This document shows, piece after piece, positions 9,099 to 17,010 of a stretch of 22,852 bases of DNA. Within the stretch, counting starts at the first letter, position 1, and every line of letters begins with the position of its first letter. Source of the stretch: Planctomycetota bacterium (GTDB lineage: Bacteria; Planctomycetota; PUPC01; JACPCR01). The stretch covers positions 1 to 22,852 of the forward strand of contig JASLXP010001074.1 of assembly GCA_030740295.1 (NCBI GenBank). Reading direction: 5' to 3'. The position numbers were made by a program, and so were the translations under genes. The notes under the pieces were generated by a model. The model saw only the letters and a list, made by a program, of their open reading frames with translations, had not been told where the DNA came from and did no database searches.

Positions 9099-12000
9099 AT
9101 GAGTATGCCTCTTCCTTTTCCAGTCGCGCTGGTCTTAACCACAGCCCTGCTTGCTCCGCATCGAGCGTCTGGCGAAGGGTTGCAGACGGACATCATCGAC
9201 CAGATTGAGAAGGACATCCTGACCGTCATCAATTTTGACGAATCGGTGATTGCGAGGACGACGTGGGGTGCGGTGATCCGGGGCGATTTCACTCGGGATG
9301 CGCCGGCCAATCTTTGGGACGGGCAGGTCGTCCAGCGTGGAGCGCCGCGCTTCATGAAGGGGAAGTTCGGTAAAGCGATCTACCTGGAAAGAGGCGCGAC
9401 GAATTTCTTTCCCAGGAAACTGAGCAACGTTGAAATAGACACTTCAGGATTTATCGCTCTGGGTGACGGGAAGCTCAGCCACTCCACCGCCCATCAGTGG
9501 GAGGGCAAAGCTTCTCTTGATGCGCGCGCTGGGAAAGGCGGGGGATTCGAAACCAGGGAAGTCTTCACTCATACCGTGCCCATTCACGGACACGAGCCGT
9601 TTCGTATGTTCACCGCATCCGTCTATCTCAGGGGCGAGAGAGGCGGTGAGAAGGTTGTGCTTCGGCTGGCGGACCTGGCCTCCCTGAAAGAAGCGGCGCC
9701 TAAGCTCTACGCACAGATCGCGCAGAAGGAAGAGGCAGACAAAGATCAGGCGAAAGACGATCTGGATGCTCTGGACGAGGAGGATGAACCGGGCGAAGGT
9801 GATGAAAGCGAATCATTGGTGAAGGCGCCGAAGTCGCCCTTTGACCCGACGAGCATCAGACAGCAGATCACCCTGACCAGTGAATGGAAACGCTACTACG
9901 CACGGGTCCAGGTGCCCCGCCAGCGCACGCGGCATCGTCTGCGTTTCAGCGTGGTCTCTTCTGATAAGACGCCCAATCACTTTTATGCGGACGGCTTTCA
10001 GCTCGAACAGAGCGGGCAGTATCCTCATCACCACGTGGCCACCACGTGGATGCCAGGCCGAACCATCCGACCAGTGGAGACCCTCACATTCCCTCTCAAG
10101 GAGGTCCGTTTTCCGGCAAAGCGCGGCGCGATTTCAGCCTGGATTAATTCCCGGTCGTGGTGGGGACAGAAAGCAATCGGGGGCAGCTTTCTCTTTTCCA
10201 TCGGCGCCCGGAACAAGCCCGTCTACGGCCTGCCTCAGAACTACCGGGTGACTGTCAAGGGTGGGGGCGCTTACTTCAACGTTAAACACAGACCGACCGT
10301 GAATGAGTTCCATCACTTCGCGCTTAACTGGGATGCGGAAACGTTTGAGCTCTTCATCGATGGCCAGTCGAAAGCGAAAGGACAGGTCGGGGACAAACCA
10401 ATCGTAACGCGATTGCTTCACATCGGTCGCAATTGCAGCGACCTGCAAAATGCCAATGCGCTTATCGATGAGTTCGCCATTTTCCGCCGTCCCCTGTCGG
10501 GCCGGGAAGTCGATGCCATTCACAACAGCTTACGTCCCCTGCGACTGAAGTCGGGCTTGGCACTGGAGGCACTGCAGAATCGCTGGGTTTTCTTTCGGGA
10601 CGAAGCCCGGGGAACCCTTCGCTTCAAGGTTCATCCCCAGGAAAGTCTGAGGCGACCGGTGCGCGCACAACTCCTCCATGAAGAGCTCCCACTGCCGGTG
10701 CAAGCGCACGACCTCAGGCCTGACGCGGCAGGGATTGTCACATTCGAGTTCGCTCCCAGGCGTCTGACGGCTGCGCGGTATTCGCTCTTTCTGAAGCTCT
10801 CGGAGGCCAATGAAAACAGATCATACTCATTCCCCGTGACCGTTGTGCCTGCGCTTAATCCTCACCGATACCTGACCCAATTCTGGCAGGGGCCCACTGA
10901 CGAAAAGAACCTGGAGGCATTTGGAAAGATGGGGCTTGCCATTCTCGACACGAGCAGATGGGCGAGCGATGAGTCTCTCACGGACCGCCTCGCCCGTCGC
11001 GGCATCCAGCTCTGCGCGCACGTGGGGACGCTGAGACCGCTCTCGCCTCTGCTTCATCCGGATGCTTGCATCGTGACGCAGAAAGGTGTGAGCACAAAAC
11101 GCCTTTGCGCGAACCATCCTGATGTCATCAGCGCTGCCGCCGATAGCATCAGGCGACGGATGGAGATGTTGAAGCCCTACCCGCATGTGAAGTTTTCTTT
11201 ACTCAACAGCGAGGTGAATAATTCTCCTTGCTTTGCGGAGAGCTGCATGGAGCGAATGAAGTCCGACCTGGGCTTCACGTGGCCAGAGAAACTGCATGTA
11301 GGAACTGGCGGGCGGGTTCTGTTCAACGCCAAAGAAGAGCCCGCACCCCATGTCGTCAATGGTGTAGTGAAAGACGACAACCCTTACTACCTCACACTCA
11401 AATGGCGTCACGGCCCGGGTAGTCTGTCTCCCCACCATCAGGCTGTTGCAGCCGCGCTGAAGGAGGTCATCGACGCAAAGACAATACACGACCCCGCGTT
11501 CCGGCTGCCGTGGGTCCACACTCGAACCGACGGCGTGGATGTCATTCAGCATTGGAGCTACTCACTCGATCTGGAGAGGATACTTCTCCACATCAGAGCC
11601 ATGCAGTGCGATGCCCAAGGCAAAAGGATGACTTCCATGATCCTGGGTATGGTCTGGCCTCGGAGCACTTATGAAAGGAACGGGAAGAAAGAATCAGTGG
11701 CGCAGAGCCCCGATTACCTCCGCGAATCGATGTGGCTGGTGCTGTCCCAGCCGGTGGACATTCTGAGCTTCTGGGCCTGGCGGGCCTCTCCGCCGCCGGG
11801 CCACGAAGCCAGCTACAAAGAAGTTGAAAGGATGTTCACCGAGGTGGTCGTTCCCTACGGCCCGGCCATCCGCAAAATGAAGGCGATACCCAACACCGCG
11901 GCCACGCTCTACTCAACCTGTTCCCAACTCTTCTACCAGTATCCGTGGTTCTTCACCTGGGGAAACACTGGCGCCTTCAATTCCACGCTGCTCAAGCACA

Positions 12001-12908
12001 ATGTCCCCCTGGACATCATCTACGAGCAGGACATCCTCGACGGCGCACTCGACCGATATGAGACGTTATTCCTGCCTGTTAACGTCGCTCTTCCTGAAAG
12101 CGTCTATCGTCGAATCGTCGAATTTGCAGACCGCGGCAAGCGGGTTGTCGGGGACAAGTTCCTGAAGGCCAGGATTCCCCGTGCACACATTCTTGACATC
12201 CATCTTGGCAAGCCGCACTACCTGGCGCCGGTGAAGACGATCGTCGAGAAGGTTTCTGCCTTCTGTCCCGAAGTGAAGCAGCGGCTCAAACCGTACGTGG
12301 ATACGTCCACGCCGGATGTCTTTGTCGCGGCAAAGGAGTACGCAGGCGCCAGGTATGTTTTCGTCATCAACGACAGACGGCATGCAGGCACATCCATGGA
12401 CTACACGGGAAACCCCAAGCTTGCCGAAAGGTGCCGCCCCGATGGCCTCGCGCAGAACGCCGAGATTGTGATCCGGACGCGTGCTCCCGTGATCTATGAT
12501 GTGCTGTCACACAAAACCGTCCCTTTCAGCAACCGAGAGGGAGGAGCGGTGAAGCTGTCCCTGGCCATGGGGCCGTCCGAGGGCAAGATGCTCGCGATCT
12601 ATCCGGAACCGATCAATGACGTGAGCGTAGCCGTCGACGGAGACTTGAGAACGGGAGGCAGTTTGCGGCTGACGGCGAAGGTTCTCTCCGTTGATCAAAC
12701 TTCCATGCCCGGAACTCAGCCGCTTCGAGTCGACATCGTTGACTCGAAGGGAAGACGCAATGATTATTCTGGCAACTACGCAACCGACCGCGGCCTCTTT
12801 GAATTAGAGGTTCCCATTGCTCTCAACGAGCCAGTGGGGAAATGGAAAGTGACCGTTCGAGAGTTGACGACCGGCCTATCGGCGTCCAGGGACTTTGAGG
12901 TGAGGTAA
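9099..12908 (+). CDS. secreted LamG-domain and glycoside-hydrolase-like multidomain protein
   Basis: 1269 residues from the ATG at 9099. A TTG at 9060 in the same frame (preceded by AAGAGG) would add 13 residues including a lysine; either start gives a signal peptide ending near RASGEG. Apparent domains: a carbohydrate-binding-like beta-sandwich (about 80-300) interrupted by a very acidic insert (about 208-240, DDLDALDEEDEPGEGDESES); a LamG/concanavalin-like domain (about 325-490, with AISAWINSRS, HHFALNWD, LFIDGQSKAKGQ and ALIDEFAIFRRPLSG); a linker beta domain (500-585); a divergent TIM-barrel-like region (about 590-930; NSEVN at 703-707 might hold a catalytic Glu); an amidotransferase-like region (about 940-1050); and two C-terminal beta-sandwiches. 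The C-terminal third resembles that of the divergent GH42-like protein. It lies 54 bases after the propeller gene, so probably the same operon. A role in polysaccharide binding or breakdown is inferred. Confidence 0.7.
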   Translation: MSMPLPFPVALVLTTALLAPHRASGEGLQTDIIDQIEKDILTVINFDESVIARTTWGAVIRGDFTRDAPANLWDGQVVQRGAPRFMKGKFGKAIYLERGATNFFPRKLSNVEIDTSGFIALGDGKLSHSTAHQWEGKASLDARAGKGGGFETREVFTHTVPIHGHEPFRMFTASVYLRGERGGEKVVLRLADLASLKEAAPKLYAQIAQKEEADKDQAKDDLDALDEEDEPGEGDESESLVKAPKSPFDPTSIRQQITLTSEWKRYYARVQVPRQRTRHRLRFSVVSSDKTPNHFYADGFQLEQSGQYPHHHVATTWMPGRTIRPVETLTFPLKEVRFPAKRGAISAWINSRSWWGQKAIGGSFLFSIGARNKPVYGLPQNYRVTVKGGGAYFNVKHRPTVNEFHHFALNWDAETFELFIDGQSKAKGQVGDKPIVTRLLHIGRNCSDLQNANALIDEFAIFRRPLSGREVDAIHNSLRPLRLKSGLALEALQNRWVFFRDEARGTLRFKVHPQESLRRPVRAQLLHEELPLPVQAHDLRPDAAGIVTFEFAPRRLTAARYSLFLKLSEANENRSYSFPVTVVPALNPHRYLTQFWQGPTDEKNLEAFGKMGLAILDTSRWASDESLTDRLARRGIQLCAHVGTLRPLSPLLHPDACIVTQKGVSTKRLCANHPDVISAAADSIRRRMEMLKPYPHVKFSLLNSEVNNSPCFAESCMERMKSDLGFTWPEKLHVGTGGRVLFNAKEEPAPHVVNGVVKDDNPYYLTLKWRHGPGSLSPHHQAVAAALKEVIDAKTIHDPAFRLPWVHTRTDGVDVIQHWSYSLDLERILLHIRAMQCDAQGKRMTSMILGMVWPRSTYERNGKKESVAQSPDYLRESMWLVLSQPVDILSFWAWRASPPPGHEASYKEVERMFTEVVVPYGPAIRKMKAIPNTAATLYSTCSQLFYQYPWFFTWGNTGAFNSTLLKHNVPLDIIYEQDILDGALDRYETLFLPVNVALPESVYRRIVEFADRGKRVVGDKFLKARIPRAHILDIHLGKPHYLAPVKTIVEKVSAFCPEVKQRLKPYVDTSTPDVFVAAKEYAGARYVFVINDRRHAGTSMDYTGNPKLAERCRPDGLAQNAEIVIRTRAPVIYDVLSHKTVPFSNREGGAVKLSLAMGPSEGKMLAIYPEPINDVSVAVDGDLRTGGSLRLTAKVLSVDQTSMPGTQPLRVDIVDSKGRRNDYSGNYATDRGLFELEVPIALNEPVGKWKVTVRELTTGLSASRDFEVR

Positions 12909-13014
12909 GACTTTTAGTTATGGTTAGTGCCCGTTGTGTCGGATGCAGTTCATTTGCTTCCGAATGCGATAAGACTGTAGGTAGTCAGCAGTCCTGCGCC
13001 ATTCCACATTACGA

Positions 13015-13022
13015 AGTATACT
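13015..13022 (+). promoter_or_regulatory. possible -10 box and palindromic operator of the toxin-antitoxin operon
   Basis: AGTATACT is a perfect 8-base palindrome containing TATACT (13017-13022), a good -10 match, 22 bases before the antitoxin ATG. No good -35 box is seen at the usual spacing. Antitoxins often repress their own promoter through such sites, so this could be promoter and operator together. Inference only. Confidence 0.3.
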
Positions 13023-13030
13023 GAGGGGAA

Positions 13031-13036
13031 AGGAAG
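13031..13036 (+). promoter_or_regulatory. ribosome binding site of the antitoxin gene
   Basis: AGGAAG lies 8 bases before the ATG at 13045, a normal spacing. It supports this start. Confidence 0.6.
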
Positions 13037-13044
13037 AAGATACC

Positions 13045-13344
13045 ATGAGAATACCCATCCTGGTTGAGCCCACTGCCCACAATCGTTTCCGAGCGACGGG
13101 TTGCGAGCCATTCGCTGACAGCGTTGAGGCGGATACGCCTGAAGCAGCCCTCGAGCAAATGCAGGAGATGATCGACCGCCGCATCTCTGAGGGGGCGCGT
13201 ATCGCCGCAGTTGAACTGCCAGATGGAGCGAATGCGTGGACAGAGGGGGCCGGAATGTTTCGAGACGATCCCCTCTTCGATGAATGGCAGCAGGCCATCG
13301 CCGACTATCGACGCGAGGGCAACAGTAACTTGGATTCGCCATGA
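13045..13344 (+). CDS. antitoxin-like protein paired with the PIN toxin
   Basis: A 99-residue protein beginning MRIPILVEPTAHNRFRATG, preceded by a good ribosome binding site. The N-terminal half looks like short beta strands (PILVEP, FRATGCEPFADSVEA) followed by a helix TPEAALEQMQEMIDRRIS, a HicB-like or small-antitoxin layout. The C-terminal part is acidic (FRDDPLFDEWQQAIADY) and could wrap around the toxin. Its stop overlaps the toxin start in ATGA, so the two are translationally coupled. The role is assigned mainly from this coupling; no DNA-binding motif is recognised with certainty. In such pairs the antitoxin binds and inhibits the toxin and often represses the operon. Confidence 0.65.
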   Translation: MRIPILVEPTAHNRFRATGCEPFADSVEADTPEAALEQMQEMIDRRISEGARIAAVELPDGANAWTEGAGMFRDDPLFDEWQQAIADYRREGNSNLDSP

Positions 13345-13763
13345 TCCAGTTCGTTCTGGATACCGATATTGTGGGTTTGCTGCAGCACGGTCATCCTGTG
13401 GTCACAGAACATGTTGGCACCCACAATCCGGAAGAAGTGGCAACTACAATCATCACGGTTGAGGAGCAGCTTTCCGGGTGGTACACACTCCTGCGGCGTG
13501 CCAGGACCGCGAGTCAGTTGGTACCTGTCTACCAGAGGATGGCTGAAACAGTCCGATTCTTGGCCAGTTTGCCCATTCTGTCGTTTACTGACGCCGCCGC
13601 CGAAGTTTATGAGCAATTCCAAAAGAAGAGGCCTCGGACAGGTCGAATGGACCTCCGGATAGCTTCCATAGCCGCCTCCAACAACGCCACGCTGGTCACA
13701 CGTAATCTGGGTGACTTCAAGGATATCGACGGACTTGCAGTGGAAGATTGGAGTAGCACATGA
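13341..13763 (+). CDS. VapC-type PIN-domain endoribonuclease toxin
   Basis: A 140-residue PIN-domain protein, the usual VapC length. The acidic metal-binding residues are all present: D7 and D9 in FVLDTDI, E41/E42 in TIITVEEQLSGW, D104 in GRMDLRIASIAA, and N122/D125 in LVTRNLGDFKDI. The ending GLAVEDW is typical of the family. VapC proteins cut tRNA or rRNA when not held by the antitoxin. The start ATG overlaps the antitoxin stop by 4 bases. With all catalytic positions kept, the toxin is probably active. The pair sits between polysaccharide genes and has no visible link to them. Confidence 0.88.
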   Translation: MIQFVLDTDIVGLLQHGHPVVTEHVGTHNPEEVATTIITVEEQLSGWYTLLRRARTASQLVPVYQRMAETVRFLASLPILSFTDAAAEVYEQFQKKRPRTGRMDLRIASIAASNNATLVTRNLGDFKDIDGLAVEDWSST

Positions 13764-13884
13764 GGCAGGAAGTCCAACGATAGGCTTGGAGCTGTCGCCC
13801 GGGCTGCAGATACGGGGAAGCAATCATCGGCGCCTTCGGATCACGGGCCGGTGTGAGGAAATTTCGACCTTCTACCTGACAATC

Positions 13885-16884
13885 ATGGCTCCTCAGAGTC
13901 TCTACGTTTACGCTGTGTTCCTGGCCGTCCTGCCCACCACCGCGAGTGCCGAACCTGCGGGCCCTCGTCCCACGCAACAAATCCCAAACACACCCGTCCT
14001 CTGGCTGGAAGGCCACGGAGCCAGTTCTGATTGGGAAGGCGCCAAACTCCAACGGATCATCGACGAAGAAACCGGCGAACCGTGCCTGGAGTGGTTTCGA
14101 GACCCGGCAACGAAAGGGACAGCAAGCGTCACCCTCAAAGGCATAAAGCCCGGGCAATTTGAAGCGGCGCGATTACAGTGGAAATACATGGGCGGAGGAT
14201 CCGGGCTGACGTTGCAGATAGGACGCCGAAGATGGTTCCTTTACAAGGACAGTTATCGGCCAGATCAGTGGCATGACATGTGGATCGACCTGAACCTTGA
14301 CGACGACATGGGCGGTCCGTTGCTGGACGACAACGGCCTCTGTGCAGTTCAACTCCACTTCAATAATCTCCCGCTCAATCGCTCGGAGGAAAAGACCTGG
14401 CGGCGTATCCGCGTGCGCAATCTGCGGCTCGTGAAGTTCCCGATACGGATGTCCTGCCCGGTAAGAGATATCCGTTACGAACGCTCCGCCAAAATGGTCT
14501 CGACCACATTTCCGTTGCTGCTGGAGAACAAGACCGAACGGAAACAACCGGTCGAACTGTTTCTCGATCCCATGCGCCTGAGCGACTTCACGGCCTCCTT
14601 CGAGACGAACGAAATCGTGCTTCAACCGCACGAGACCGGGACAGTACAGCTCTCGTTCAGAGCTGATGCTGACAAGGCCGATCGGCGACCTCCTCTGTCC
14701 ATCGAGGAGGCCCCAGTGTACGCGCGCGTCAAAGGCGATCCGGACTCCCTGACCACCTGGTATCGGGGATATGTGCAGTGGAAACCGGGCGGCGTGATCG
14801 TGCCGGCTGAGTTGCTCGGAGGGCGAGCAGCCACAGGAAAGCGTGACCGGCCGTGGATGATCAAGCCCGGCACAAGGAAGAAAGTTCTTCATCGCGCCAA
14901 GTCCTATCCTTGGGCGAACAACTTCGTAAAGAAATGGACTGCCGAAGCGAAACGTGCCCTCGCAAGAGCCGTAAGAGTGCCTGAAGTGCGCCACGGCTAT
15001 TCGGTGAGCGGAATCTGCCCAACACACTCAACTCGTGTAGCTCTGGATTCGGAGAATTTCAAAAAACACCAATGCCCCAAGGGCCACGTGATCGAAGGCA
15101 ACGCATCACTGAACCGGCTCTCAGCCCTACGAGTTCATCAGCAGAACAGCGATGCTTGTCGGTCACTAGGCTGGACCTACTATCTGACCCGCGACGAACG
15201 GTATGCCCGTAAAGCCGGAAACATTCTCCTCGCCTACGCGGAAAAGTATCCGACATGGGACTACCGCAAGAAGGAAGCGCTGGGTTACTGGTCACGAGTG
15301 ACGCACGCCGTGCTGGGAGAATGCTGGTGGATCCACGGCATGGTCGAGGGATACGACTTCGTGGCGGACAGTCCTTTGCTCAAGAAAGAGGAACGACGCC
15401 AGATCGAGGTCTCGTTGTTCGGGGTTGCGGCGGAAGACATCCAGTCTCATCGAATCATTCACAATCAGCAGGGGGAGATTAACTGGGCTTCGGGCACGGC
15501 GGCCGTCAATGCCCGGAACTGGTACCTGGCTGCGAGAGCATTCTCCGGCGCCTACGGATTCAATGATTGGCTGCGTCTCACTTTTTCCGATGAGGGGTTC
15601 TCCAGAGAGAACGACATCGCATATCACTTCAGTTCGGTACGAACGCTTGTCCAACAGGGGCTCGTGGTTGAAGCTCTTGGCGGGTCATTCTTCGGTGATT
15701 TTGCGAAACGCTGCTTCGATGCGCCGATGGCTCTCTCTTTAACACAACAGTTCGGTGGTTACACCGATTTCTACGAAGTTGCTTACAGCCGCTATCGCGA
15801 TCCGGCATACCTGACAGCTCTTCGTGCTGCCAGAGCACGGAGGCCGGGTGAGTTGGCACTTCTCGAAGGGGTTGTGCCGCTTCCGCAACCGGACGGCGAA
15901 GACGAGGGTGCACTTTCCAGCACGACGATGCTTCGTGCCGGGCGTACCGTGCTTCGGAAAGGCACGCCGGCGGATTACCGGGTTTTAGACATGGCCTGGG
16001 GCTCTCCCGCTCACCGTGGCGGTAAATCCCTGCTGGAATTTCAGGCATGGTTTCAGGGCGTCGCGTTGAATCGTCGCGTCTTCCGCATCGCTTACGAATT
16101 CAAACAGTCCGGCTATCCCTACCACACCATTGCCGGCAACGTGCCTGAGGTGGACGGGCTGACTCAGACCGGCACTCGCCCGAAGCAGGTGGACTTTCTT
16201 GAAGGCGAGTTCCCGGCCGCCCGTTATGCCGCACCCAGAAGCGCGCCCATCTATCCCGGCGTTCGGCTCTCCCGCGCGGTGGCCATTATCGGCGACCTTT
16301 TTGTGATCGTAGACCAATTGAGCTCTGACAAACCACGCCGCTATTCGTTCATCTTCTACCCTGGAGCGGACGACACGCAGCTTGATCCGTTGAGTGAATT
16401 CCGGCCTTATCCCGCCTTCAAAAAGGAAGGCCCGGATTACTGGTGGATCCAATCTCCGTCATTGGCAAAGATGGGCGGACATTTCTCTCTGGCTTACCAG
16501 GCTGCAAAGCACCGCCAGAAGACAGGCGTCCCCGCTCGGGCACATTTCCTACAGGGCGCAGAGACGGAGGTCGTCAGAGGCAAAGCATGGATGAAATGGG
16601 CCCCATACCTGTCCCCCGTCTTTTTCGTCCGACAGCATGCACGGTCGGCCGCGTTTGTCGTTGTCCTCGAAGCGGGCAAGAAGAAGCTTCCCCTGGAGAG
16701 CAGCCAGATTCTGGAAGTGAACGTCAACGGGAAACCCGCGGCGCGGTATGAGGCCATCGCGCTACGTCTAAAGACACAGGGCGAAGACTTCCTGGTCATC
16801 GTTTCCGATGTCTCAGGGAAGAAGACCGTTGCAGGCATTTCCACCGAAGAGAATCTCTGGATTGGACGTCTGAGTCGTCGATGA
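13885..16884 (+). CDS. secreted heparinase II/III-like polysaccharide lyase
   Basis: 999 residues from the ATG at 13885. The frame is open from 13711, but that longer form would overlap the toxin gene, and MAPQSLYVYAVFLAVLPTTASAEP is a plausible signal peptide, although it lacks a basic residue at its front. No Shine-Dalgarno sequence is seen. Residues about 35-190 resemble a carbohydrate-binding beta-sandwich; 195-300 form another beta domain. From about 325 an alpha/alpha toroid begins, with GICPTH (376-381) and QCPKGH (396-401) as a degenerate metal-ribbon loop. EINWASGTAAVNARNW and DIAYHFSS (577-584; Y580, H581 as candidate catalytic residues) follow. The C-terminal heparinase II/III beta domain holds AHRGGKSLLEFQAW (709-722; H710). 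Such enzymes cleave uronate-containing polysaccharides (heparin-like, alginate) by beta-elimination. The substrate here is not readable. Confidence 0.8.
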   Translation: MAPQSLYVYAVFLAVLPTTASAEPAGPRPTQQIPNTPVLWLEGHGASSDWEGAKLQRIIDEETGEPCLEWFRDPATKGTASVTLKGIKPGQFEAARLQWKYMGGGSGLTLQIGRRRWFLYKDSYRPDQWHDMWIDLNLDDDMGGPLLDDNGLCAVQLHFNNLPLNRSEEKTWRRIRVRNLRLVKFPIRMSCPVRDIRYERSAKMVSTTFPLLLENKTERKQPVELFLDPMRLSDFTASFETNEIVLQPHETGTVQLSFRADADKADRRPPLSIEEAPVYARVKGDPDSLTTWYRGYVQWKPGGVIVPAELLGGRAATGKRDRPWMIKPGTRKKVLHRAKSYPWANNFVKKWTAEAKRALARAVRVPEVRHGYSVSGICPTHSTRVALDSENFKKHQCPKGHVIEGNASLNRLSALRVHQQNSDACRSLGWTYYLTRDERYARKAGNILLAYAEKYPTWDYRKKEALGYWSRVTHAVLGECWWIHGMVEGYDFVADSPLLKKEERRQIEVSLFGVAAEDIQSHRIIHNQQGEINWASGTAAVNARNWYLAARAFSGAYGFNDWLRLTFSDEGFSRENDIAYHFSSVRTLVQQGLVVEALGGSFFGDFAKRCFDAPMALSLTQQFGGYTDFYEVAYSRYRDPAYLTALRAARARRPGELALLEGVVPLPQPDGEDEGALSSTTMLRAGRTVLRKGTPADYRVLDMAWGSPAHRGGKSLLEFQAWFQGVALNRRVFRIAYEFKQSGYPYHTIAGNVPEVDGLTQTGTRPKQVDFLEGEFPAARYAAPRSAPIYPGVRLSRAVAIIGDLFVIVDQLSSDKPRRYSFIFYPGADDTQLDPLSEFRPYPAFKKEGPDYWWIQSPSLAKMGGHFSLAYQAAKHRQKTGVPARAHFLQGAETEVVRGKAWMKWAPYLSPVFFVRQHARSAAFVVVLEAGKKKLPLESSQILEVNVNGKPAARYEAIALRLKTQGEDFLVIVSDVSGKKTVAGISTEENLWIGRLSRR

Positions 16885-16930
16885 GCTGAGCCCTGATTGG
16901 CGATGAGATGGTTATCGAGGCGGTCAGGGA

Positions 16931-16969
16931 GTGACGTGAAGCTGGCTGTTATCACGTAACGCCATTGGC
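16931..16969. other. inverted repeats after the lyase gene
   Basis: 16931-16939 (GTGACGTGA) pairs with 16952-16960 (TCACGTAAC) at 8 of 9 positions around a 12-base loop, followed directly by the small GCC-ATT-GGC hairpin (16961-16969). It lies 47 bases after the lyase stop in a convergent spacer. There is no T tract, so a classical intrinsic terminator is not shown; it could protect the 3' end of the transcript. Confidence 0.3.
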
Positions 16970-16978
16970 AGACCAAGT

Positions 16979-17010
16979 AGGTAGGTGGAACAGGGGTATT
17001 CCGACTACCT
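16979..17010. terminator. possible bidirectional hairpin between converging genes
   Basis: AGGTAG (16979-16984) pairs with CTACCT (17005-17010), and inside it GGAA (16987-16990) pairs with TTCC (16999-17002). The structure includes the sulfatase stop codon. It would fold on either strand but has no T tract on either side, so its action as a terminator is uncertain. Confidence 0.3.

Noticed and set aside
13711..13884. Upstream extension of the lyase to 13711
   Set aside because: It would overlap the toxin gene's 3' end and bury the signal peptide; the extra residues look non-coding.
14173..15027. 284-residue minus-strand open frame
   Set aside because: It lies wholly inside the lyase gene, opposite to it, and has no recognisable motif; a shadow of the real frame.
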